46,921 bases of DNA from Candidatus Aphodosoma intestinipullorum (GTDB taxonomy: Bacteria; Bacteroidota; Bacteroidia; Bacteroidales; Paludibacteraceae): positions 1-46,921 of the forward strand of contig JADIMV010000054.1 in NCBI GenBank assembly GCA_017694515.1, written 5' to 3'. Every line of letters begins with the position of its first letter. Position 1 is the first letter of the stretch. The notes beneath the pieces are model-generated. The model was not told the DNA's origin. It saw only the letters and a program-made list of their open reading frames with translations, and did not search any database. Below are positions 24,991 through 36,372 of this stretch, in pieces. The position numbers and the translations under genes were made by a program.

Positions 24991-25977
24991 TCAGCGGTGT
25001 TTGAAGATAATCCACAGTATGATTGGCGCACCCACGAGTGAGCTTATGGCATTGACGGGCAGCACATAGCCGTCGGCGGGCAGTTGTGTGGCCATGTCGC
25101 ACAGCAGCAGCAGCGATGCCCCGCATAGCGACGAGCCGTAGAGTGTCACCCTGTGGTCCGATGTGCGGAAAAGCCCCCTGACGATGTGCGGCACGGCTAT
25201 CCCTATGAACGCTATCGGCCCTGTGAACGCCGTGGTTGCCCCTGCGAGCAGCGCGACGGCGATGATGATGACTATGCGGGTGCGCACCACCGAGATGCCG
25301 AGTCCCTGCGCGTAGTTCTCTCCGAGCAGCAGCCCGTTGAGCGGCTTCTGTATGGAGAAGGCCGCCGCGAACCCTATGACTGTGATGGGTATCATGACCA
25401 TCATGTATTTCCATGACACGGCAGAGAGGCTGCCGAAGGTCCACACTACGAAGAGTTTGAGCGAGTCGGGGTCACTGGCGTTCTGCAATATGGTCACGAG
25501 TGAGCCTGCTATCTGCCCGAACATCATGCCCACTATGAGCAGTGCGGCCGACCCGCGTATGCGGAACGATGCGGCAAGTACTACGATGAGTATCAGCGTT
25601 GCCCCGGTTGTGGCCGATATGATTAGCCCCCAGCCGCTTTCTGTAAGCGCGGCGGGCAGCAGCGCGCCTCCCATGAGGAACAGCGCCACCCCGAGGCTTG
25701 CGCCCGAACTCACGCCGAGTACATAAGGCCCGGCCAGCGGGTTGCGGAACAGCGTCTGCATCAGCAGTCCCGCCACTGATATGGCCGCGCCTGTGACCAC
25801 TGCCGTTATCGCTTTCGGCAGACGGAAGTTGTATATGATTTCGTGGTATTTGGCTTCATCGGAAAAAATGGCATCCAACGGCAGTCTCACGCTGCCGAAC
25901 AGTACATCGGCAAAGAAGAGCAGTGCCGTTGTCAGTGCCAGCAATATGAATAGTATGGTGCTCCTGTGTCTGCCCAT
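24991..25977 (-). CDS. FecCD-family ABC transporter permease
   Basis: A 328-aa integral membrane permease of the FecCD/BtuC family, moving a siderophore, heme or vitamin B12 substrate across the inner membrane. Multiple hydrophobic helices are evident. Family motifs are NFRLPKAITAVVTGAAISVAG near the N-terminus, TLFRNPLAGPYVLGVSSGASLG, and FIGIAVPHIVRGLFRTSDHR near the end. Length is normal. It lies between the binding-protein and ATPase genes, in the order usual for the operon. The substrate cannot be told; no TonB receptor is nearby. Confidence 0.93.
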   Translation of the reverse strand: MGRHRSTILFILLALTTALLFFADVLFGSVRLPLDAIFSDEAKYHEIIYNFRLPKAITAVVTGAAISVAGLLMQTLFRNPLAGPYVLGVSSGASLGVALFLMGGALLPAALTESGWGLIISATTGATLILIVVLAASFRIRGSAALLIVGMMFGQIAGSLVTILQNASDPDSLKLFVVWTFGSLSAVSWKYMMVMIPITVIGFAAAFSIQKPLNGLLLGENYAQGLGISVVRTRIVIIIAVALLAGATTAFTGPIAFIGIAVPHIVRGLFRTSDHRVTLYGSSLCGASLLLLCDMATQLPADGYVLPVNAISSLVGAPIILWIIFKHR

Positions 25978-26003
25978 CTCCGCAATGATTTACTGCCGCC
26001 CCC

Positions 26004-27140
26004 TCATTTCAGCTTTATGATATACGTCGGCTCATATCCTCCCATCAGTTCCGGGTGTACTGCCCATATCACATCTTTCAGCACTATGTCCGGGTGCGCC
26101 ACAGCGCTCTCCCAGAAGTCGTTAGCCCCCTTCTCATTGGTGCGTCCGTAGAAGCCGTAAACATTGCCTTCCTTGGCCGCCTTGAACAGCCCGTGCCTTT
26201 CGTCCATCTTCAGCAGGCCGTCCATCGTGGCCGTCGGGGCGTTGAGCCAGATGTCGGCGTCGGCGAAGTTGTACAGCACGCTCTCGAAGTTGAGCGGTAT
26301 GCTTGTTGTGGTCTCGTCGCCGGAGTAGAAATAGCTGCACCCTGCGTCCTCGAACAGCCTGCACATATAGCTCTTGCCACCGGGCATATACCATGTGCCT
26401 TTATAGTTGCCGCCCGCCAGCACTGTGGGTCTCTCCACATCGTCCGCCCCCGTCACGAGGCGCACGGCCTCCCCGTAGCTCCGCTCCATTTCGGCAAAGA
26501 GCGAGTCGGCCGTCTGTTCCTTGTCGTAGAATGCCGAGACGAATTTAATCCATTCCGCACGCGCAAGCGGGGTGTTTTCTGTCCACTCGTTGTTGAACAG
26601 AGGGGTAGTGCCGGCGTTGCTTATGCGGATGACGTTCTCGTCCTGCTGACTGTAGCTGGTGAGCATCACCCCATCGGGCGAGAGCATCAGCAGGCTCTCG
26701 ATGTTGATGTTGTACGCATCGCCTATGTTCATGATTTCCTTGGCGTTGTAGCGTCCTGTGACCTTTTCGTTGTATGCGAGTTCGGGCGTGCATAGGCCCT
26801 TGACGGTCTCGAGTTCACCGAGCATATCGAGAAACTCGAAATGGGTGCACGATGTCACGGCAAGCGTCTTCAGCGGGGTCACGATCTTCGCTCCGCCTTC
26901 CGGTGTCTCGGTGTCAACCGACTTCACGAGGTAATACACGGCGAGCCGTTTGCCCTCCTCCCACGGGCTGTACACCGTCACACGCTTATACCCCGGCAGA
27001 TACTCCACGGAGAACCCCTTCGCGTGGCTGACTGTCATGGCGGAGTCCGCCGCTGCCGCGTCTTCTCTCCCCGTGCCGTTCCCGCCTCCGCATCCTGCTA
27101 ATGCCAGCAGAGCCACTATCAGCATCCAACCTGTCCTCAT
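26004..27140 (-). CDS. Periplasmic substrate-binding lipoprotein of the FecCD-type importer
   Basis: TroA/BtuF-like binding protein, 378 aa. It has a lipoprotein signal ending at LLALAGC. The first domain contains KRVTVYSPWEEGK and TSCTHFEFLDMLG. A long helix linker and a second domain (RPTVLAGGNYKGTWYMPGG, NVYGFYGRTN) follow. I prefer the ATG at 27140, which gives a compact signal peptide. A GTG at 27167 overlapping the ABC-F stop (GTGA) is an alternative that adds nine residues. Its position directly behind ABC-F makes shared transcription possible. Confidence 0.87.
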   Translation of the reverse strand: MRTGWMLIVALLALAGCGGGNGTGREDAAAADSAMTVSHAKGFSVEYLPGYKRVTVYSPWEEGKRLAVYYLVKSVDTETPEGGAKIVTPLKTLAVTSCTHFEFLDMLGELETVKGLCTPELAYNEKVTGRYNAKEIMNIGDAYNINIESLLMLSPDGVMLTSYSQQDENVIRISNAGTTPLFNNEWTENTPLARAEWIKFVSAFYDKEQTADSLFAEMERSYGEAVRLVTGADDVERPTVLAGGNYKGTWYMPGGKSYMCRLFEDAGCSYFYSGDETTTSIPLNFESVLYNFADADIWLNAPTATMDGLLKMDERHGLFKAAKEGNVYGFYGRTNEKGANDFWESAVAHPDIVLKDVIWAVHPELMGGYEPTYIIKLK

Positions 27141-27163
27141 AACCTCATTACGTCTATTGTTCC

Positions 27164-28789
<1,626 letters not shown>

Positions 28790-28812
28790 CTACATATTCT
28801 TAAAAACGCCCG

Positions 28813-28820
28813 CAAAGTTA
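28813..28820 (-). promoter_or_regulatory. Possible -7 box of the ABC-F gene
   Basis: TAACTTTG on the minus strand, about 30 nt before the start codon. No clear TTTG at the right distance. Confidence 0.5.
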
Positions 28821-28886
28821 CAACAAATAATCCACACTCCTGTCCTGTCCCCCTTGGTCCCTCCGCCATCCCGATTCTTGATATAT

Positions 28887-28965
28887 AAATTAAGGTTAAA
28901 AACACGTACTCTCGCCGAAGCCCTCAGGGAGAGCTCCCGAAGCCCCTACGGACACCCTCCGAACC
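28887..28965 (-). repeat. Intergenic repeat, long form, inverted copy 5
   Basis: On the minus strand: GGTTCGGAGGG, then CTTCGGGAG, CTCCCTGAGGGCTTCGGC, the 14-bp core (28900-28913), then TTTTAACCTTAATTT. It matches 33989-34058 over almost its whole length. It lies between the divergent ABC-F and ligA genes and is the only copy in this orientation. Confidence 0.85.
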
Positions 28966-29040
28966 GTCACCGCCCGTCCATTCCACTGTTGCCCCTCATC
29001 CTTCCCGCCGTACCGCCGTCACTTCTTGCCCTCCCCCCCG

Positions 29041-29070
29041 TTGTTCCCTCCGTTTTTTTCACTATCTTTG
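29041..29070 (+). promoter_or_regulatory. Bacteroidota-type promoter of ligA
   Basis: TTG (29041-29043), 19-bp spacer, TATCTTTG (29063-29070). The predicted leader before the ATG at 29094 is under 20 nt. Confidence 0.7.
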
Positions 29071-29087
29071 CTCCGTTATCACACTGA

Positions 29088-31100
<2,013 letters not shown>

Positions 31101-31103
31101 CCT

Positions 31104-31628
31104 ATGGGATTGAAGGACTATTTTTTCAGGAAAGAGATGCGCCGGCGTTTCCGCCACGGGCGGTTCGTCAGCTGGAGTTCGGTGCGCTCCGTGCTGATAT
31201 TGGCCGAGTGTGCCACTGCTGACGAGGCTGCCGCCGTGACATCCATTGCCGACAGCGTGCGCCGTGAGGGCATCCGTGTCGCGGTCTGCATATACACCGA
31301 GGCCAAGGAGTTCAGTGTCACCCCTTCGGATGAGCTGTGCGTCATTACCAAAAAGGACATATCTCTTTTCGGCTGGCCGAAGAAAGGAGTGGCCGCCTCG
31401 CTACTTGGCCGCGCTTTCGATGTGGCCGTCGACCTTTCTCCCCGCCAGTCGTGGGCATTGCGTTACGTGCTTGTCCGTGCGCAGGTCACCATGCGCTGTG
31501 GCCGTCAGGGCGAGGCTTATGACCTTTACGACTTCATGATAGACGACAGCAGCGCGTCGCCTGCGGAACTGTTCCGACAGACGCGCCTCTACCTCGAAAT
31601 GATAAGGGAAAGCGGTGCGGCCTCATGA
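31104..31628 (+). CDS. Conserved Bacteroidota protein of unknown function
   Basis: A 174-aa protein without a signal peptide. Its N-terminus is basic (KEMRRRFRHGRF), followed by a hydrophobic strand VRSVLILAE and an alternating alpha/beta pattern. The segment LCVITKKDISLFGWPKKG and the motif FDVAVDLSPRQSWALRYVLVRA, near the middle, look conserved. I believe it belongs to a Bacteroidota-restricted DUF family (DUF6913-like), but I cannot confirm this. It starts 3 nt after ligA, so it is co-transcribed with it, and lies ahead of dapA. No function is known to me. Confidence 0.8.
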   Translation: MGLKDYFFRKEMRRRFRHGRFVSWSSVRSVLILAECATADEAAAVTSIADSVRREGIRVAVCIYTEAKEFSVTPSDELCVITKKDISLFGWPKKGVAASLLGRAFDVAVDLSPRQSWALRYVLVRAQVTMRCGRQGEAYDLYDFMIDDSSASPAELFRQTRLYLEMIRESGAAS

Positions 31629-31732
31629 CTGCCTGTACGTCCTTTACGATATCAGATATTCTGCGTCTTACCTTAAATCAGCATAGATATTAACACCCCG
31701 TCGGGGGGCAGAGGAAGAAATATAACGATAGT

Positions 31733-32617
31733 ATGTTCAGTAATAAATTGAATGGTATGGGGGTGGCGCTCGTCACCCCGTTCAGGGCGGGCTTCTCCGT
31801 GGACTATGACGCGCTGTGCCGTCTGGTTGAGTTTCAGATAGATAACGGTACTGACTACCTCGTCGTGCTCGGCACTACGGGCGAGTACCCCACACTGACG
31901 GAGGATGAGAAACACAGGATAGTGCGTACGGTGGTCGAGGTGAACCGCCATCGTCTGCCTGTGGTCATGGGCATCGGGGGCAATTGCACACGTGCGGTTG
32001 TAGAGCAGATACGGGCAGCGGATTTCTCCGGCGTCGATGCGGTGCTGTCTGTTACCCCGTCGTACAACAAGCCTTCGCAGGAAGGTCTGTACCAGCACTA
32101 TAAGGCTATTGCGGAGTCAACCGATATGCCTATCATACTTTACAATGTGCCGGGACGCACAGGCGTGAACATGACCGCCGCAACCACACTGCGCATTGCG
32201 CGTGACTTCCGTAACGTGGTGGCTATCAAGGAGGCATCGGGCAGCTTTACCCAGATAGACGACATCATCAAGAACAAGCCTCATGAGTTCATGGTCATTT
32301 CGGGCGATGATGCCATCACCTTCCCGCTCATTACTCTCGGTGCTGTGGGGGTCATATCTGTAGTGGGCAACGCATTCCCGAAGGAGTTCAGCCGGATGGT
32401 GCGCCTCGCGCTGCGCGGCGACCTGCAAGGGGCGCGGGAGATACACTACCGTTTCGTGGAGATGATAGAGCTGCTGTTCGTGGACGGCAATCCCGCCGGG
32501 GTGAAGAGTGTCCTCTCCGCCATGGGGCTGATAGAGAATGTGCTGCGTCTGCCGCTTGTGCCGACCGCGCCCGACAGGAACAAGATAGAGTCACTTATGG
32601 AGAAGCTGAGAGGATGA
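31733..32617 (+). CDS. dapA: 4-Hydroxy-tetrahydrodipicolinate synthase
   Basis: Condenses pyruvate with aspartate semialdehyde, the first step of the lysine/DAP branch. A 294-aa TIM-barrel of the DapA family. It has the motif GTTGEYPTLTEDEK, the Tyr-containing YNVPGRTGVNM and the Schiff-base lysine in VAIKEASGS, followed by SGDDAITFP. Length is standard. It starts about 100 nt behind the preceding gene, with no clear TAnnTTTG promoter in that gap (TACCTTAA is nearest). DAP is needed for the same peptidoglycan that Alr and the hydrolases in this window act on. Confidence 0.96.
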   Translation: MFSNKLNGMGVALVTPFRAGFSVDYDALCRLVEFQIDNGTDYLVVLGTTGEYPTLTEDEKHRIVRTVVEVNRHRLPVVMGIGGNCTRAVVEQIRAADFSGVDAVLSVTPSYNKPSQEGLYQHYKAIAESTDMPIILYNVPGRTGVNMTAATTLRIARDFRNVVAIKEASGSFTQIDDIIKNKPHEFMVISGDDAITFPLITLGAVGVISVVGNAFPKEFSRMVRLALRGDLQGAREIHYRFVEMIELLFVDGNPAGVKSVLSAMGLIENVLRLPLVPTAPDRNKIESLMEKLRG

Positions 32618-32634
32618 CAGACGCAATGTCTGAT

Positions 32635-33163
32635 TCATTGTGCGGTGCGGTTCTTCCTGTTGACTGATATGACATAGAAGAGTTCGCTCATCTCTCGTCT
32701 CGTCCTGCTCCATGTGCGGCGGGCAGGTGAGTATGACAGATTCCTATTCCCCCTGTTTACCGTCAGCAGCCTGTATGGCTCGGGATTGGCGTATATGTAT
32801 GTGACTGCCTCATAGGGTATTGTCAGCTCTATGCGGTATTTCCAGTTTCTTTTCCTCCTTTCGGCATATAGTGTTCTGGCCGGATAGCTCATAACCATAT
32901 CGTTATTGCAGATACGTATGGAGTCTATCTCTATTTCCTTGGTTATTGTCAGTGTCATGCGTATGTCTGCCGTCTGCTTGTCTGTCCGTATGGTTATGTC
33001 GGTGGACATTGCTTTTACGCCTTTCGTTTCAGATGGCACGCGGAACGGCATCACGAAGAACAGGTAGCCGTTTTTTTATAGGTCTCATCATATATTCCAT
33101 CTTTCCGGCGCATACGGACACTGCTATAAATAAGAGTAGCACTGGGAGTGTTATTCGTTTCAT
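32635..33163 (-). pseudogene. Exported hypothetical protein split by a frameshift in a 7-base homopolymer
   Basis: The ATG at 33163 opens a clear signal peptide (MKRITLPVLLLFIAVSVCAG). The frame then runs into a run of seven A on the coding strand (plus-strand T7 at 33071-33077). Reading with six A joins it to the downstream frame (NGYLFFVMPFRVPSETKG and on to RKNRTAQ), giving about 175 aa. The downstream frame alone would start at 33054 and lack any signal. The protein has no recognised domain; its basic C-terminus is rich in Arg (RRTWSRTRREM). It is either a true pseudogene, a phase-variable gene, a slippage-decoded gene or a sequencing error. It converges on dapA. Confidence 0.7.
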
Positions 33164-33185
33164 ATCCAGAATGTTGCTTTTAATG

Positions 33186-33214
33186 GGGACACCGTCGCTT
33201 GCCAACGGTGTCCC
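33186..33214 (-). terminator. Hairpin downstream of the TRL-like gene
   Basis: Perfect 10-bp stem GGGACACCGT (33186-33195) with ACGGTGTCCC (33205-33214), loop 9 nt. The T-rich side is on the plus strand, so termination on the minus strand is less certain. Confidence 0.55.
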
Positions 33215-33243
33215 GTTTGTATTTGTCTTGTTTCTGCTTGCCC

Positions 33244-33567
33244 TTATTCGCCGTAGACTATAGTCTTGGTGACGGTGAACAAGCCCAAAACGCCGGTAGT
33301 TTTAGTATCGACATGACTGATTTTGGTTATTCCTCCATCCTTGGCAGCATCCTGTATACCCGCCTCGCCGACAGAGACAAGACCTAATATGTTGAACGCT
33401 TTCGATGTGCCGACCTTAGTGCCGACTTCATTAGATGTGGCGATTTTGGAATCGGTAACACCAGTATATAGGACACCCGATACAGGATTGCCCGATGGTT
33501 CCATATAGGCACAACTTGAAAATGCAAGTGCAGAAAGGAGCAATGCTCCGATGATTGTTTTTTTCAT
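33244..33567 (-). CDS. TRL-like family lipoprotein
   Basis: A 107-aa exported lipoprotein. The signal peptide MKKTIIGALLLSALAF ends in SSC (Cys19). The mature part has the pattern PVSGVLYTGVTDSK, GTKVGTSKAFNILGLVSVGEAGIQ, DGGITKISHVDTKTTGVLGLFT and ends in TVVYG-like TIVYGE. This matches the TRL-like family of small lipoproteins (named from tRNA-associated-locus proteins), whose function is unknown. A GAG-rich ribosome-binding stretch (AGGAACT, CTCCT area) precedes the ATG. Upstream is an unusually long non-coding leader with paired sequences (33611-33796) and a possible promoter at 33918-33925. Confidence 0.85.
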   Translation of the reverse strand: MKKTIIGALLLSALAFSSCAYMEPSGNPVSGVLYTGVTDSKIATSNEVGTKVGTSKAFNILGLVSVGEAGIQDAAKDGGITKISHVDTKTTGVLGLFTVTKTIVYGE

Positions 33568-33610
33568 ATTTTCTAATTTAGGAGTTTTTAGTTCCTACTC
33601 GTGAGGCTTT

Positions 33611-33796
33611 TCGGATACCGCCTTGCCGATGACGTGGCAATGCCGGTATGTCCTTGTTGGGGTTTGGCTAGTGTACGCACATAAAATAGGCGTGGACATA
33701 CTGCTAACGAAAGAAGGTTCTCGCATTACCCGGTATCAATGAGAAGTATGTCCACGCCATACGACGTGGACATCTGCTTCTACTAACATGATACCA
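33611..33796 (-). ncRNA. Candidate structured leader RNA upstream of the TRL-like lipoprotein
   Basis: Three related sequences can pair in two exclusive ways. GGCGTGGACATACT (33689-33702) pairs perfectly with AGTATGTCCACGCC (33745-33758). The latter also pairs with CGTGGACAT (33765-33773), extended by AGAAG (33742-33746) with CTTCT (33777-33781) and GGTATCA (33732-33738) with TGATACC (33789-33795). A separate hairpin, ATACCG..TTGCC (33615-33627) with GGCAA..CGGTAT (33636-33649), lies nearer the gene. No convincing ORF covers the region. If the TATCTTTG box at 33918 is used, all this is 5' leader. I match it to no known riboswitch. Confidence 0.45.
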
Positions 33797-33917
33797 TTAA
33801 AAAAATTTACGAGATTCTCTTTCGGCCTGTTAGAAGCAAACGCTATTTCTATTTTAAGATGTACGTATCGGTCTGATGTTTATCTTACCATAAGCTTTTG
33901 TGTATTGGTTGATATTG

Positions 33918-33925
33918 CAAAGATA
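33918..33925 (-). promoter_or_regulatory. Possible -7 box for the TRL-like transcript
   Basis: TATCTTTG on the minus strand followed by GC, as in other promoters here. No good -33 box. It would give a leader of about 340 nt. Confidence 0.45.
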
Positions 33926-33988
33926 GGGAATTTTTCCGTACCTTGAGATGTGAGCAGACGGTAAAATTTGTGGCGGGGAGGGGGAGAG

Positions 33989-34058
33989 GGTTCGGAGGGT
34001 CTTCGGGAGGGCTCCCTGATGGCTTCGGCGAGAGTACGTGTTTTTAACCTTAGTTTGC
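33989..34058 (+). repeat. Intergenic repeat, long form, copy 6
   Basis: GGTTCGGAGGG, CTTCGGGAGGGCTCCCTGAT, GGCTTCGGC, core (34030-34043), then TTTAACCTTAGTTTGCA. It is nearly the same as the reverse complement of 28887-28965. Confidence 0.85.
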
Positions 34059-34154
34059 ACTTGAGAAATGGGGGAAAGGCGGTGTCAGGAAGGGGAGGTA
34101 CGGCCGGAAAGTGGCGTGAGGGTACGTGTCCGGATGTGTTTGGAGGGGCGGATG

Positions 34155-34185
34155 TTGGCTATGTAAGGATTTTGAGTTACCTTTG
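34155..34185 (+). promoter_or_regulatory. Bacteroidota-type promoter of the TPR-sbcC operon
   Basis: TTG (34155-34157), 20-bp spacer, TACCTTTG (34178-34185). Start near 34191, leader about 120 nt. Confidence 0.65.
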
Positions 34186-34213
34186 TAGAAAGTATGCTGT
34201 ACCTCAGCACAAC

Positions 34214-34270
34214 CCCCGAACAGGTTCAGTTGGGGAGCCGCTTTCGGTTCGCATTGCCTTTGCAGCGGCT
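34214..34270 (+). ncRNA. Two consecutive hairpins in the TPR-operon leader
   Basis: CCCC.AAC (34214-34221) with GTTGGGG (34229-34235), then AGCCGCT (34236-34242) with AGCGGCT (34264-34270). They directly precede the diverged repeat core at 34272. Confidence 0.35.
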
Positions 34271-34311
34271 GGAGGGTACGTGTCTGACGGCATTTTTCTT
34301 AGAGTTTGAGG

Positions 34312-36351
34312 ATGACAAGATATATATTTTTTGCGGCGGTGCTGCTTCTGCTGCCCTTGGGTGCGGCCGCACAGCTGAATACGGACAGGCTGACGGCGAT
34401 AGGGCGCAATGCGCTCTATTTCGAGGACTATGTGCTGTCGATACAGTATTTCAATCAGGTGATAAGGGTCAAGCCCTATCTGGTGGAGCCTTATTTCTAC
34501 CGTGGCGTGGCCAAGATACAGCTTGAGGACTATGTGGGTGCGGAGAAGGACATGGACGAGGTGATACGGCGCAACCCGTTCATCCCGATGGCGTTCTACG
34601 CCCGGGGCTTCGCCCGCAAGCAGCTGGGCAAGTGGGAGGAGGCGCGTGAGGATTTCTCGCGTGCGCTGGAGTTCAGTCCGGAGAACCCCATTTTCATGGT
34701 CAACCGCATAGAGACGTACGAGGAGATGAAGGAGTATGACGCCGCGCTGGCAGACCTCGATTTCCTTATACGCCGCACGCCGGAGGAGATAGGGCTGCGC
34801 TTCGAGAAAGGCCGCCTGCTATTGGAGAAGGGCGACACGGTGGGCGCGCTGCCGGAGTTCGACACCATGGTGCGTATTGACAGCGTGAACCCGGAGGTGT
34901 GGAGCGCGAGAGGGTTCATACGGCTCATCACGGAGGACAATGAGGGCGCACTGGCGGACTACGACAAGGCCGTGAAGCTGAAATCGAGGAACATAGCCAC
35001 GTATATCAACCGTGGCATACTGAACTATGAGGCGAAGAACTACCGCGCCGCACTGGCGGACTACGACAAGGCCGTGAGCCTCGACACGGCGAGTGTGCAG
35101 GCCTTGTATAACAGGGCGTTGCTGCGCACGGAGGTAGGCGACTACAACACTGCCATAGAGGACTACAACGCGGTCATCGCCCTCCGTCCGGATATGCCGG
35201 AGGCGCGATACCAGCGGGCACTGGTCTACGGCGAAGTGGGGGAGTGGCGGCTCGCGATAAGGGACTTCTCGGACATCATTGGGCGTTACCCGTCGTTTGT
35301 TCCCGCGCTTTACGGCAGGGCGCAGGCATACGAGAACCTCGGCAACGACAAACTGGCTTTCGCCGACAGGGAGAAGGCATACGACATAACGCAGGCGCAC
35401 AAGAACAACGACCGTAAGGAGGAGGACATAGACGTGGATGTCAAGGTGGCGGGACAGGAGGGTTCGGTCATAAAGAACCGCGCCAGCATATTCTCATCCA
35501 GCGGCACGGAGGAGGAGAGCGGCCAGCACTCATTGCGCGGGGCGATACAGAACCTGAAAATCAATGTCACTAACGAGAATAACTTCGTGCTCTCCTATTA
35601 TTACAGGAACGACACGGAGATGCCAGTCAAGCCGTACAGCCATCCCGCCGTACAGGAGTTTAACGACCGTCAGAGGCTTGAAGCCCCGGTCTACATAGTC
35701 TGCGACGAGATGCCGCTGACGGAAGGGATGATAGGTTTCCACTTCGCGTCGATAGACCGCCTGTCGGAGCAGATAGCCGCCGACTCGCTCAATGCCGACC
35801 TCTATATGGCGCGGGGCATGGACTATGCCCTCGTGCAGGATTTTCCGAACGCGATTGCCGATTTCTCGTCGGCCATACACTACGGGAATGACGAGGAGAT
35901 GGCCCTCGCGTATTTCTCCCGCGCCAACGTGCGCTACAAGCAGCTGGAGTTCAAGCAGAACAATGTGGACATGACACGGGAGAATATCTCGAAAGCACTA
36001 CAGGACGAGGAGGAACGCGAGAAAATAGTGCATCTCGACAAGGGCGACTCATACGAGTTCGAGATGATCATGCGCGACTACGACCGGGTAATCGCGCTGC
36101 TGCCGGACTTCGCATACGCGTGGTACAACCGCGCCAATATGCTCTGCGTGCAGAAGGACTACCAGAGCGCGATAGGCAACTATTCGAGAGCCATAGAGCT
36201 AAACCCCGAACTGGGCGAGGCTTATTTCAACCGTGGGCTAACATACATTTACCTCGGCAACGAGGAGCGCGGGGTGGCCGACCTGAGCAAGGCGGGCGAA
36301 CTCGGCATATATCAGGCGTACAGCATCATGAAACGCCTGAATAACAGCTGA
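34312..36351 (+). CDS. Exported tetratricopeptide-repeat protein
   Basis: A 679-aa protein with a signal peptide (MTRYIFFAAVLLLLPLGAAAQ) and many TPR units. Roughly eight repeats fill residues 25-350 (for example AEVGDYNTAIEDYNAVIALRP-like units, ALADYDKAVSLDT). A non-repeat section rich in acidic and Lys residues spans about 355-460. A second TPR block follows to the end (YQSAIGNYSRAIELNPELGEAYFNRG). Such proteins are scaffolds for protein complexes in the periplasm or outer membrane; the partner is unknown. I use the ATG at 34312 and not the TTG at 34306. It is the first gene of the run ending with sbcC. Confidence 0.88.
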   Translation: MTRYIFFAAVLLLLPLGAAAQLNTDRLTAIGRNALYFEDYVLSIQYFNQVIRVKPYLVEPYFYRGVAKIQLEDYVGAEKDMDEVIRRNPFIPMAFYARGFARKQLGKWEEAREDFSRALEFSPENPIFMVNRIETYEEMKEYDAALADLDFLIRRTPEEIGLRFEKGRLLLEKGDTVGALPEFDTMVRIDSVNPEVWSARGFIRLITEDNEGALADYDKAVKLKSRNIATYINRGILNYEAKNYRAALADYDKAVSLDTASVQALYNRALLRTEVGDYNTAIEDYNAVIALRPDMPEARYQRALVYGEVGEWRLAIRDFSDIIGRYPSFVPALYGRAQAYENLGNDKLAFADREKAYDITQAHKNNDRKEEDIDVDVKVAGQEGSVIKNRASIFSSSGTEEESGQHSLRGAIQNLKINVTNENNFVLSYYYRNDTEMPVKPYSHPAVQEFNDRQRLEAPVYIVCDEMPLTEGMIGFHFASIDRLSEQIAADSLNADLYMARGMDYALVQDFPNAIADFSSAIHYGNDEEMALAYFSRANVRYKQLEFKQNNVDMTRENISKALQDEEEREKIVHLDKGDSYEFEMIMRDYDRVIALLPDFAYAWYNRANMLCVQKDYQSAIGNYSRAIELNPELGEAYFNRGLTYIYLGNEERGVADLSKAGELGIYQAYSIMKRLNNS

Positions 36352-36372
36352 CCGGAAAAGCGTGAAACCAAA

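Larger units (their letters stand above)
34118..34285 (+). repeat. Two diverged copies of the intergenic repeat core
   Basis: GAGGGTACGTGTCC (34118-34131) and GAGGGTACGTGTCT (34272-34285) differ from the core at the fourth base and the last two. One precedes and one follows the predicted start of the TPR transcript, so the second would be in its mRNA. Confidence 0.55.

Noticed and set aside
24983-25444. An N-terminal extension of the ABC ATPase
   Set aside because: It is the out-of-frame overlap with the FecCD permease and is His/Arg-rich without homology.
33689-33758. Inverted repeats as an invertible promoter
   Set aside because: The segment between the 14-bp arms is only about 42 bp, too short for known Bacteroides invertible promoters, and no recombinase gene is nearby.
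34194-34526. A frame starting near the predicted TPR transcript start and overlapping the TPR gene
   Set aside because: Its second half is only the shifted frame of the TPR signal region. The first part resembles no known protein.
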